NCBI RefSeq assembly: GCF_945952095.1
Contig: NZ_CAMFHL010000042.1
Location: 1-42,073 of the forward strand
Length of the DNA stretch: 42,073 nucleotides
DNA from: an uncultured Arsenicibacter sp.
GTDB lineage: Bacteria; Bacteroidota; Bacteroidia; Cytophagales; Spirosomataceae
Reading direction: 5' to 3'
Shown: positions 8,336-15,880 of the stretch, piece after piece
Numbering within the stretch: the stretch's first letter is position 1
Layout of the letters: each line of letters begins with the position of its first letter
The notes under the pieces: model-generated
Told to the model about the DNA's origin: nothing
What the model saw: only the letters and a program-made list of their open reading frames with translations
Databases searched by the model: none
Program-made: the position numbers and the translations under genes

Positions 8336-8737
8336 ATGAAAGCGTTAACTAACATCTTCGCCCTGGCCATTGCTGCTACTTTTACTGCCTTTTCAGCTGC
8401 TCACGCTGAAGACAATCTGAAAACAGCGAAAGCAGCACCGGCTGCCTATAATGTAGGGATGTACGTATCAAAGAATACATCGACCGTAAACGTAATGGTT
8501 GAGAAACAGGCCGGCAGCACGGTAAAGGTAAGCATCAAGGACGATTCAGGTAAAATACTGGCGACCCAGTCATTAAACGGCAAGGAAGAGCGTATCTGGA
8601 CAAAATTCAACCTGAGCGAACTGAGCGACGGTACATACACGGTTGAAGTAACAAATGGTAAAGACGTAACCGTTAAGGAAGTAAAGCTGGCCACCCCGAA
8701 ATTTGTGGAGCCAACCCGTACCATTAACGTACAGTAA
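8336..8737 (+). CDS. Small secreted protein with predicted beta-sandwich fold
   Basis: A 133-residue protein with a Sec signal peptide (MKALTNIFALAIAATFTAF...), probably cut after Ala24 (AAHA). The mature part alternates polar and hydrophobic residues (STVNVMVEKQAGSTVKVSIKD, DGTYTVEVTNGKDVTVKEV). This resembles the DUF3244 / sorting-domain-like Ig folds common in Bacteroidota secreted proteins, with the NLSELSDGTYTVEV turn typical of them. It stands alone between its own promoter and a strong terminator, so it is a single-gene unit, possibly highly expressed. No enzymatic motif is visible and its role is unknown. Confidence 0.85.
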   Translation: MKALTNIFALAIAATFTAFSAAHAEDNLKTAKAAPAAYNVGMYVSKNTSTVNVMVEKQAGSTVKVSIKDDSGKILATQSLNGKEERIWTKFNLSELSDGTYTVEVTNGKDVTVKEVKLATPKFVEPTRTINVQ

Positions 8738-8761
8738 TCAGACCGGTTTGCCGCATACAGC

Positions 8762-8795
8762 AAGGCAGAAAGCACATCGCTTTCTGCCTTTTTTT
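8762..8795 (+). terminator. Rho-independent terminator after the small secreted protein
   Basis: A 12-base stem AAGGCAGAAAGC (8762-8773) / GCTTTCTGCCTT (8779-8790) with a 5-base loop, running into seven T. It also abuts the stop of the converging gene at 8794. Confidence 0.92.
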
Positions 8796-9396
8796 ATCCG
8801 TTAACCCAATAGCGGCAAAGGGCATTCCATTGTACGGACTGATAAAACAGCCAGCCCGCCTCAGCAATGACCGTATTGATAACCTGTCGGTCACCGGCTT
8901 CGGGTTGCTGGTTATTAATCTGTTCATCTTTACCAATCTGCGAACCGATAAGGGTATTGCCCAGCCGTTCAATCCGGAATGTGCTGATGGTAGAATGTTT
9001 GAAAAAATGGTCGGTTTGGGCCTTCGTGTCGGAAAGCGGATGCTGACAGGGATGAGCCGAAAATTCGGCATGGTCGCCGGATTGATTTACATCAAAAATA
9101 CGCACCCAGTTTTCGGGTACCGGCCCCGGCAACTGTATCCGTATATAATCGCCGGATTGCGGGAGCATAACCGGTTTTGGCTTTCCGTTACTACTATACA
9201 GCACAAAATCAGCGGTCAGGACAGAAATTGTCGACCAGCTGTTTACATCGAACAACCGGCCGGCCGCCGCCTGAAAAGCCAGCTTCGCCTGAAAGTCATT
9301 CGCAAACGTCTGTTCTTCCCGGAACGTTTTTTGTTTAACAGCATCACCAAGGAGGGCGTCTACTTCTTTTTTTACAGGATTCATTTTGTTCTCCAT
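8794..9396 (-). CDS. Unrecognised protein, about 200 residues
   Basis: No family is recognised. With the ATG at 9396 (MENKMNPVKKEVDALL) it has 200 residues, no signal peptide and no membrane helix, so it is probably cytoplasmic. Two parts are visible: a strand-rich middle with GDYIRIQLPGPVPENWVRIFDV, and a C-terminal half with FRIERLGNTLIGSQIGKDEQINNQ ending in a hydrophobic VIAEAGWLFYQSVQWN stretch. An upstream ATG at 9435 would add 13 residues, but a near-consensus -7 element (TTGTTTTG on the minus strand, 9421-9428) lies inside that extension, so 9396 is preferred. The gene converges with the small secreted protein gene and shares its terminator region. Confidence 0.65.
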   Translation of the reverse strand: MENKMNPVKKEVDALLGDAVKQKTFREEQTFANDFQAKLAFQAAAGRLFDVNSWSTISVLTADFVLYSSNGKPKPVMLPQSGDYIRIQLPGPVPENWVRIFDVNQSGDHAEFSAHPCQHPLSDTKAQTDHFFKHSTISTFRIERLGNTLIGSQIGKDEQINNQQPEAGDRQVINTVIAEAGWLFYQSVQWNALCRYWVNG

Positions 9397-9589
9397 ACCG
9401 ATTGAGCGTTCATTTACCCACAAAACAACGGGCATGAAAGAAGGTTAATGATACCCGCTGATCTGTTTTTATAAATGAGTTTTCGGGTATTTGGCTGATT
9501 CTGGCCGTTGAATGAGTATATTCGGACGTGGAATGACTATTTCTTGCAATACTGTTTGCCTTACTCCGCATGTATCAGATCAACGTCAA

Positions 9590-12229
9590 ATGATAAAAGT
9601 TACCCTACCAATTTTAACTGCTTTTCTGCTGCTCTCCTGGAAAAGCATCGATACCAATAACGGTTCAGGAACCTATCAGCGCGCACAGAGGGCCGATTCA
9701 TTACGGAACGCAGCTGCCTGGCCGGCTGATTTATCCGTCACAAACTTTGCCAGTGCCGATTTGACCCCCAGCCCGGCCTGTCTGGCCGTTGCCCCCACCG
9801 GTGAGGTATACGTGGGTGTCGACAAGATTGGCTCATTGGGCAAAAAGCCCGGCCAGGGTGCTATTGTCCGGCTGGTAGATACCAATAATGATGGTAAAGT
9901 TGACCAGCATACGACATTTGCCATGGTCGATAATCCGCGTGGTATCATCACCCGCGGCGATCAGGTATATGTACTCCATACCGTGTTTTCGAAGGAGAAC
10001 GGGATTGCCACCGGCATGGATCTGGTCGTATTTGATGATAAAAATAAGGACGGCGTGGCAGATGGCCCTTCCCGTCCGCTGATCGAGCACATCAGTAACC
10101 CGAAATTCCTGCAAAGTCGTGGTACTGACCACGCTACAAATGGTATCCGGATGGGTATTGACGGCTGGATTTACATTGCTGTCGGCGATTTCGGGTTCCA
10201 TAATGCCGTTGACCGCAGTGGCAAAAAGCTGACGATGCTCGGCGGCGGTATCCTGCGGGTCCGGCCCGATGGTACTGAGATGGAAGTATTCAGCCATGGA
10301 TTGCGTTATATTTATCCCTTAGTAAATTATTACTTTAATATCTACTTTACCTCCGTCAATATCAACCACGTGGGCGGCTGGACCATCCGGTTCAGTAACA
10401 AGATTCAGTCGCGTGAGTATGGCTATCCGATTCTGTTCAAGCATTTTACAGACGAAATTATACCGGCGCTGGTTGATGTCGGGGGTGGTTCGGGAACGGG
10501 TTCTCTCTACATGAGCGACGATACCTGGCCCGCTCAGTTCAACAACGTACCGATGATGGCCGACTGGGGCCGCAATCAATTGTATATTCACCGCGTTACG
10601 GCCGACGGCCCAACCTATACGCAGAACGAAGAAGAGTTTATCAAACTGGCGCAGATTACCGATGTTGACATCGATGCATCGGGCAGGGTTTATCTCGCAG
10701 CCTGGGATGGTGCCGGTTATTCGGGCAACCCGTCAAAAGGGTTTGTGGTCCGGGTGGTTCCGAAGAAGTGGGCCTATAAAACATTCCCGAACCCGCAGAA
10801 AGAATCATTGAAGGAGCTGGGCAAATGGCTGGTATCGGGCAGTGCGGCAGCACGTCTGGCAGCGCAGCAGGAGCTTTTGACCCGTGATGCTAAAAAAGTA
10901 ACTGAACTGGCCTGGAAAATCGCGGCTGATAAGTCAGTCTCACCGGCCGGACGGGTAGCTGCTATGTATACCTACGCCCAACTGACGGGTGCTGAAGGAA
11001 TCAATAATCTGGTGACGCTTTCGCAGGAAGAATGCATGCGCTCCTATGCGCTTCGGGCGATAACCGACCGCAAGGCCGTTGCTGAGAAAGCGCCGGTTGA
11101 CCTGTTTCTGAATGCCATGCAGGACCCAAGCGATAAGGTCCGGATGGCGGCAATTATCAGCCTTGGCCGGATCGGGAAACAGGAGGCAACAGCTGCCCTG
11201 TTACAGGTAAAGGTGCCATCGTCATTTGCCGCCCCGGCGTTGGGTACAGAAGGACCGCATGCTACGCCGAACTCAGCCATCATTCTGCCACACCTGGCAG
11301 TTCGTTCGCTGGTTAGCCTGAACGCGGTTGATGCCTGTGTTAAATCCATTGACTCACCAAACAGTACGCTGGCTCTCTGGGCATTGCGCTATATGCACGA
11401 GCAGAAGGCCGTTGACGGCCTGATGGCAGCGTATAAGAAAGCGGCAAAACCTGAACTGAAACAGCAGATTCTGGTCACGCTGGCCCGACTCTACAAAAAA
11501 GAAGCGGATTACGACGGTTCGTGGTGGTGGAGTACCCGTCCGGATACGCATGGCCCGTACTATAAATCTGTGGAGTGGTCAGCATCACCGGCCATTAAGT
11601 CGTTGCTGCTGGAGGAGTCAAAAGCGACCGGTGACAAGAAGTTTTTCGTTGATCTGAATAGCCGCCTCCGGCTTGATATTCCGGAATTCGGCGTTGAGGA
11701 AGTGGCAGCCGTGAAAGAGGAAACCAAGATTGATCTTGAGAAAATCCGCAGCAAAAAAGGGCAGATCGGTGAGTCGTCGATTGAAGATGTGATGCTGGCC
11801 ATTGCCAAACTTCCGGGCGATGCAAAACTGGGTAAAACCCTGTTTACACAGCAAGGGTGTATTGCCTGCCATAGCCTCAGCCGCAACGAGCCGATGAAAG
11901 GGCCGTTTATGGGACAGATCGGTTCGATCATGACCCGCGAGCAGATTGCCGAATCGGTGCTGAAACCAAATGCGTCGATTTCACAGGGTTTTGCCACGGT
12001 GATGATTACGGCTAAGGGTAAGAAAAGCTATACCGGTTTCGTGACCGAAGAATCGGCCAGTCGGCTGGTGCTGCGCGACATTACCGGCCAGGTTTATACC
12101 ATTAAGGCATCGGATATTATCAAGCGCGAAGAGCTCGAAACATCCATGATGCCTGCCGGACTGGCCAATGCGCTGTCGTACGATGAATTTGCTTCTTTAG
12201 TTACTTTCCTGTCGCAACAGAAAAAATAA
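9590..12229 (+). CDS. PVC-type membrane-bound dehydrogenase: NHL/PQQ propeller, HEAT repeats, cytochrome c
   Basis: From ATG 9590 (MIKVTLPILTAFLLLSW, an export signal) the protein has 879 residues. An upstream ATG at 9512 would put 26 odd residues before the signal. Residues about 45-400 form a beta-propeller of the PQQ-sugar-dehydrogenase/NHL kind (EVYVGVDKIGSLGKKPGQG, LVDTNNDGKVD, HGLR, GRNQLYIHRV). Residues about 410-690 are HEAT-like helical repeats, and the C-terminus is a cytochrome c domain with CIACH at 757-761. Such proteins are thought to oxidise sugars or alcohols in the periplasm, passing electrons to heme. It fits the PSCyt proteins to the left but is its own unit, with a terminator behind. 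Residues 240-262 deviate oddly from the family (see findings). Confidence 0.88.
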   Translation: MIKVTLPILTAFLLLSWKSIDTNNGSGTYQRAQRADSLRNAAAWPADLSVTNFASADLTPSPACLAVAPTGEVYVGVDKIGSLGKKPGQGAIVRLVDTNNDGKVDQHTTFAMVDNPRGIITRGDQVYVLHTVFSKENGIATGMDLVVFDDKNKDGVADGPSRPLIEHISNPKFLQSRGTDHATNGIRMGIDGWIYIAVGDFGFHNAVDRSGKKLTMLGGGILRVRPDGTEMEVFSHGLRYIYPLVNYYFNIYFTSVNINHVGGWTIRFSNKIQSREYGYPILFKHFTDEIIPALVDVGGGSGTGSLYMSDDTWPAQFNNVPMMADWGRNQLYIHRVTADGPTYTQNEEEFIKLAQITDVDIDASGRVYLAAWDGAGYSGNPSKGFVVRVVPKKWAYKTFPNPQKESLKELGKWLVSGSAAARLAAQQELLTRDAKKVTELAWKIAADKSVSPAGRVAAMYTYAQLTGAEGINNLVTLSQEECMRSYALRAITDRKAVAEKAPVDLFLNAMQDPSDKVRMAAIISLGRIGKQEATAALLQVKVPSSFAAPALGTEGPHATPNSAIILPHLAVRSLVSLNAVDACVKSIDSPNSTLALWALRYMHEQKAVDGLMAAYKKAAKPELKQQILVTLARLYKKEADYDGSWWWSTRPDTHGPYYKSVEWSASPAIKSLLLEESKATGDKKFFVDLNSRLRLDIPEFGVEEVAAVKEETKIDLEKIRSKKGQIGESSIEDVMLAIAKLPGDAKLGKTLFTQQGCIACHSLSRNEPMKGPFMGQIGSIMTREQIAESVLKPNASISQGFATVMITAKGKKSYTGFVTEESASRLVLRDITGQVYTIKASDIIKREELETSMMPAGLANALSYDEFASLVTFLSQQKK

Positions 12230-12274
12230 GGGATACTTTATTTTACTGTTTTAACTGATTGTAAATCAATAAAT

Positions 12275-12314
12275 ATGCCCGTTAAGCCGGAAGCCTCGGT
12301 TTGGCGGGCATTTG
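12275..12314 (+). terminator. Terminator of the dehydrogenase gene
   Basis: ATGCCCG (12275-12281) pairs with CGGGCAT (12305-12311), with a smaller inner CCG/CGG pairing, followed by TTTG. It sits 46 bases after the stop. Confidence 0.7.
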
Positions 12315-12342
12315 TCATTCTGAAATTTTACCGGTTAGTTTG
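12311..12342 (+). promoter_or_regulatory. Promoter of metE and its riboswitch
   Basis: TTTG (12311-12314), a 20-base spacer and TTAGTTTG (12335-12342), one base off TAnnTTTG. Transcription would start near 12350, just before the riboswitch fold. Confidence 0.5.
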
Positions 12343-12384
12343 TTCCAACGTTCTTTGCTTTCTGTCAAACAGGTTAACGGTTCT

Positions 12385-12550
12385 TCTGAGAGGTTCAGAA
12401 GATGAAAAAGGAATCGTGTGAAAATCACGAGCAGACGTTGCTACTGTATGTGACCATCGAAAAGGGTTTGTCCTCAATGTCCATTGCTACCCCTGAAGTA
12501 GTGAGAAGGATGACAGATACCGTCACAAGCCAGGAGACTTGCCTTAACCT
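12385..12550 (+). ncRNA. Cobalamin (B12) riboswitch
   Basis: The conserved core is readable: GGAATCGTGTGAAAATCACGAGC (12410-12432) with its TCGTG/CACGA stem, then GCTACTGTATG, then a GTAGTGAGAAGG element (12498-12509), and the B12 box AAGCCAGGAGACTTGCC at 12527-12543. AGGTT (12391-12395) and AACCT (12546-12550) can close the P1 stem. Such RNAs bind adenosyl- or methylcobalamin and normally shut off B12-independent enzymes when B12 is present, which is exactly what lies downstream (metE). No clear T-run terminator follows, so control may act on translation. Confidence 0.93.
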
Positions 12551-12712
12551 TGCTGATTGCGCCTACACGATACCAGGCTCGTCACGATTGACCTCTTTTT
12601 ATTCTTCTCCCTGCGGAGCGGGACAGGTGTGTCATGTCGTATGAAACCGGAATCGGGTTGGCGTATGGAGTTCGGCAACGAACGCGATCAATCACTTTTT
12701 TCAGTAAAACAC

Positions 12713-15031
12713 ATGATCGCACAAAACCTTGGCTATCCACGAATCGGTAGCCACCGCGAACTCAAACGGGCCTGTGAACAATTCTGGGCCGGCAACATCG
12801 ATGTAAACCAGCTTCAGGCGACCGGCAGGGAAATCCGCCGGGCAAACTGGCTTACACAACAGGCAGCGGGGATTTCGCTGATTCCCTGTAATGACTTCTC
12901 GTTCTACGATCAGGTACTGGATATGTGCCTGACGGTAGGGGCCATTCCCGCCCGTTACCAGCCACTGGCAGACCTGCCGCAAACGGGCCCCCTTGACCTT
13001 TATTTTGCCATGGCCCGCGGCTATCAGCAGCAGGGCTTTGACCTTAAGGCCATGGAAATGACCAAGTGGTTTGACACCAACTACCACTATCTCGTTCCGG
13101 AATTTACGGATGGTCAGCTATTTACGCTGACATCGGAAACGGTATTCGATGCGTTTACCGAAGCCCGTGGCGTTGTCGGCGAAGCGGCTAAGCCGGTCCT
13201 GTTGGGTCCGGTTTCGTTTCTGCTCCTGGGTAAGGAAAAAGAAGCCGGCTTCGACCGGCTCGATCTGCTTGACCGATTACTGCCGGTTTATGAGCAGATA
13301 CTGAGCCGGCTACAGGCACTGGGCGCCAACTGGATTCAGTTCGACGAGCCGGTGCTTTCCCTTGACTTGACCAGTAAACAACAAGCGGCCATCCAGTTGG
13401 TGTATGGCCGGCTACATGAACAGTTTCCGGCGCTTAAATTCCTGCTTGCCAGCTATTTTGAGTGCTACGGTGCCAACCTTAACACCGTGCTGGCGCTGCC
13501 GGTCGCCGCGATTCACCTCGATCTGGTGCGTTGCCCGAACCAGCTGGATGACATCCTGCAAACCGATTTTGCCGGTAAAAAAACTCAGCTGTCGCTGGGG
13601 GTAGTTGATGGCCGCAATGTCTGGGTCAATGACCTGACTAACTCGAAACATCTGATTCAGCGGGCTGTGGATGCATTCGGTAGCGACCGCATCCTGATTG
13701 CTCCCTCGTGCCCGCTGCTACATGTACCATGTGACCTTGACGCCGAAACGGCAATTGATCCGGAAATCCGGCAATGGCTGGCCTTCGCAAAGCAGAAATT
13801 GACCGAAGTCACAACCCTCGTCACCCTCTTCGGACATCCGGAAGACCAGACTGCCAATGAAACGCTTGTCCGGAATCAGCAGGTTATTGCTGCCCGTAAA
13901 CAAGCCGCCATTATCCATAAACCGGCCGTTAAGGATCGGGTAGCTGCCCTTACATCTGCGCATGCTGCGCGTCAAAGCAGTTTCAGCGTTCGTCAGCAGC
14001 TACAGGAGCAGGCACTTCAGTTACCGCTTTACCCGACGACAACCATCGGCTCATTCCCGCAGACGGATACGGTCCGCAGTTACCGGGCGAAACGGAAAAA
14101 AGGACAGATACCGGCAGCTGACTACGATACCTTTATTGAAGCCGAGACCGAAGCGGCCATCCGGTTTCAGGAATCCATCGGGCTTGATGTGCTGGTCCAC
14201 GGCGAGTTTGAGCGTAACGACATGGTTGAGTATTTCGGCGAATTGCTGGAGGGTTTCGTATTCAGTGAAAACGGTTGGGTGCAGAGCTATGGATCCCGTT
14301 GTGTGAAGCCGCCGATTATTTTCGGCGATGTGGAACGCCCTGCCCCGATGACCGTTCGCTGGTCGGCCTATGCACAGTCACTTACGCAAAAGCCGGTGAA
14401 GGGCATGTTAACCGGACCGGTTACGATTCTGCAATGGTCGTTTGTGCGCGATGATCAGCCCCGCCGCGACACCTGTCTACAGATTGCATTAGCCATCCGC
14501 GATGAAGTCGTTGACCTTGAAGCGGCAGGTATCCATGTTATTCAGATTGACGAGCCGGCCATCCGGGAGGGCTTACCGTTGCGGCGCGAAAATCAGGTAG
14601 CCTACCTGACCTGGGCGGTTGACGCCTTCCGCGTGTCGGCATCGGGTGTGCAGGATCATACGCAGATTCACACGCACATGTGTTATTCCGAGTTTAACGA
14701 CATCATTGAACACATTGCGCGGATGGATGCCGACGTGATTACCATCGAGACATCCCGTTCGCAGATGGAGTTGCTTGATGTGTTCGCGGAATATAACTAT
14801 CCGAACGAAATCGGCCCGGGCGTATATGATATTCACAGCCCGCGTGTGCCGGCGGTCGCCGAAATGGTAGAACTGCTGCAGAAAGCTTCGGCGGTACTGC
14901 CCGCCCGGAACCTCTGGGTGAATCCGGACTGTGGCCTGAAAACCCGCCGCTGGGCCGAGACTAAACAAGCCCTGATGAACATGGTTCAGGCGGCACAGGT
15001 TGTTCGTGAGTCAATTACTGAGTTAATCTAA
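12713..15031 (+). CDS. metE: Cobalamin-independent methionine synthase
   Basis: A 772-residue cytoplasmic enzyme that moves a methyl group from 5-methyltetrahydropteroyl-triglutamate to homocysteine, the last step of methionine synthesis. The start is set by the family N-terminus NLGYPRIG just after ATG 12713; a longer frame from 12557 would begin within the riboswitch tail. The N-terminal domain has RELKRACEQFW and KWFDTNYHYLVPE; the C-terminal domain begins near TTTIGSFPQTDTVRSYR. Zinc ligands are visible in HTHMCYSEF, in ITIETSRSQMELL and in NPDCGLKTR. It is repressed through the B12 riboswitch upstream and ends at a strong terminator. The presence of metE suggests a metH copy elsewhere (inference). 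Confidence 0.97.
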   Translation: MIAQNLGYPRIGSHRELKRACEQFWAGNIDVNQLQATGREIRRANWLTQQAAGISLIPCNDFSFYDQVLDMCLTVGAIPARYQPLADLPQTGPLDLYFAMARGYQQQGFDLKAMEMTKWFDTNYHYLVPEFTDGQLFTLTSETVFDAFTEARGVVGEAAKPVLLGPVSFLLLGKEKEAGFDRLDLLDRLLPVYEQILSRLQALGANWIQFDEPVLSLDLTSKQQAAIQLVYGRLHEQFPALKFLLASYFECYGANLNTVLALPVAAIHLDLVRCPNQLDDILQTDFAGKKTQLSLGVVDGRNVWVNDLTNSKHLIQRAVDAFGSDRILIAPSCPLLHVPCDLDAETAIDPEIRQWLAFAKQKLTEVTTLVTLFGHPEDQTANETLVRNQQVIAARKQAAIIHKPAVKDRVAALTSAHAARQSSFSVRQQLQEQALQLPLYPTTTIGSFPQTDTVRSYRAKRKKGQIPAADYDTFIEAETEAAIRFQESIGLDVLVHGEFERNDMVEYFGELLEGFVFSENGWVQSYGSRCVKPPIIFGDVERPAPMTVRWSAYAQSLTQKPVKGMLTGPVTILQWSFVRDDQPRRDTCLQIALAIRDEVVDLEAAGIHVIQIDEPAIREGLPLRRENQVAYLTWAVDAFRVSASGVQDHTQIHTHMCYSEFNDIIEHIARMDADVITIETSRSQMELLDVFAEYNYPNEIGPGVYDIHSPRVPAVAEMVELLQKASAVLPARNLWVNPDCGLKTRRWAETKQALMNMVQAAQVVRESITELI

Positions 15032-15039
15032 AAGCCCCG

Positions 15040-15080
15040 TTCCCCCTCTGGCTACCAGTTCGCCGGAGGGGGAATGTTCT
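15040..15080 (+). terminator. Terminator of metE
   Basis: TTCCCCCTC (15040-15048) pairs with GAGGGGGAA (15066-15074), extended by T-G and GGC/GCC pairs to 13 base pairs with a 9-base loop. The T-run after it is weak (TGTTCTGT). Confidence 0.75.
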
Positions 15081-15087
15081 GTATAAG

Positions 15088-15309
15088 ATGCATATCAAAG
15101 CGACAATCAGTCTGAAAAAAGCAGATACAGATGGCCGGATTCCGGCCTCAATCCTGCATGAATTTGTTATTGCCGAGTTGCTGAATCAGGTAAATCAATC
15201 CCTGCGGAAGGAATTGACTATCCGGCAACAAGCCGATCCTGACAGAGCCGATGCTGTGCTGTTTTCGACTGAGTTCAGCGTTGTCCATACCAATGAAACT
15301 GTTCATTGA
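15088..15309 (+). CDS. Small hypothetical protein
   Basis: A 73-residue frame that starts only 14 bases after the metE terminator hairpin. The sequence is not low-complexity: a strand-like start (MHIKATISLKKADTDG), an amphipathic helix (HEFVIAELLNQVNQSLRKEL) and a strand-like end (DAVLFSTEFSVVHTNE). There is no signal peptide or known motif. It could be a real small cytoplasmic protein transcribed by read-through from metE, or a chance frame; its codon use looks like its neighbours. Its stop is followed by the converging lipoprotein gene 28 bases on. Confidence 0.4.
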   Translation: MHIKATISLKKADTDGRIPASILHEFVIAELLNQVNQSLRKELTIRQQADPDRADAVLFSTEFSVVHTNETVH

Positions 15310-15337
15310 CCTGCCCGGCTATATGATTTAAGACCTG

Positions 15338-15814
15338 CTACTGATTCCGGACAAACTCAATCTGATACGAATCAGGGATTTTCTGGACGAGCACAAAATT
15401 GCCGCGGCCGTCCACCGGAGAGGCTTTGCTGCAATAGTTTTCAGTCACTGTGTAGACTATTTTCTTAGCGGCATCATCCCGTTTTACATCGTGTGTATAG
15501 GTGCTGCTGCTTCCGTGATTCACGGTTGATAGGCCAAGCAGGTCGTATTTTGTAAAATCAATGGTATCCGGTTTGGCAGCACAACAGTTTTTAAACAGGC
15601 GGGTATAATCGGACTGTGTGGCAACACGGACGCCGAACCGGCCAAGGTCTTCGCCGTTGTCTAATGCAATATACCGGTCGTCCAGTAGTTTCAGGGCGGA
15701 GCCGGTCAGTTGTCCGGCGGGAGTTGAACAGTCATTTTTTTCGCAGGACAAGAGGATTGCCGCCAGCAACGCAGTAGAGGCAACCGGAACCGTAAGACGG
15801 ATAAAGCGAATCAT
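15338..15814 (-). CDS. Putative lipoprotein of unknown function
   Basis: With the ATG at 15814 (MIRFIRLTVPVASTALLAAILLSCEKND) it has 158 residues and a lipoprotein signal with the lipobox LLSC, so it is probably anchored to the outer membrane or faces the periplasm. An ATG at 15835 would add seven residues before the signal. The mature part is rich in cysteine (a CC pair in FKNCCAAKPD and a Cys in ENYCSKAS), suggesting disulfide bonds, and has a KYDLLGLSTVN strand typical of small lipocalin-like or protease-inhibitor-like folds (weak). It lies downstream of the sulfatase in the same direction, after a hairpin; whether it belongs to the ethanolamine operon is open. Confidence 0.7.
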   Translation of the reverse strand: MIRFIRLTVPVASTALLAAILLSCEKNDCSTPAGQLTGSALKLLDDRYIALDNGEDLGRFGVRVATQSDYTRLFKNCCAAKPDTIDFTKYDLLGLSTVNHGSSSTYTHDVKRDDAAKKIVYTVTENYCSKASPVDGRGNFVLVQKIPDSYQIEFVRNQ

Positions 15815-15843
15815 AACGATGTAGTTTAAGGTCACCGGTACAG

Positions 15844-15865
15844 ACCCCTGAAACCGTGCAGGGGT
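15844..15865 (-). terminator. Hairpin after the sulfatase gene, possible terminator
   Basis: ACCCCTG (15844-15850) pairs with CAGGGGT (15859-15865) with an 8-base loop, 16 bases after the sulfatase stop. No T-run follows on the minus strand, so it may only weaken read-through into the lipoprotein gene. Confidence 0.45.
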
Positions 15866-15880
15866 TGTATTGGTGATCGT

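Noticed and set aside
8830..9405. Plus-strand frame of 191 codons opposite the unrecognised gene
   Set aside because: Both strands are open here. The minus frame has a plausible start, a promoter-like element and a balanced composition, while the plus frame is rich in Arg/Gly/Ile without domain and begins right after a strong terminator. The choice is not certain.
9512..9589. Longer start for the propeller dehydrogenase (ATG 9512)
   Set aside because: It puts 26 residues without family likeness before the export signal; ATG 9590 gives a proper N-terminal signal.
12402..12644. Open frame of 80 codons upstream of metE
   Set aside because: It lies on top of the cobalamin riboswitch and its conserved bases explain the sequence; no protein family is visible.
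12557..12712. Longer start for metE (TTG at 12557)
   Set aside because: The extra 52 residues fall in the riboswitch tail and leader and have no counterpart in the family, whose members start just before NLGYPRIG.
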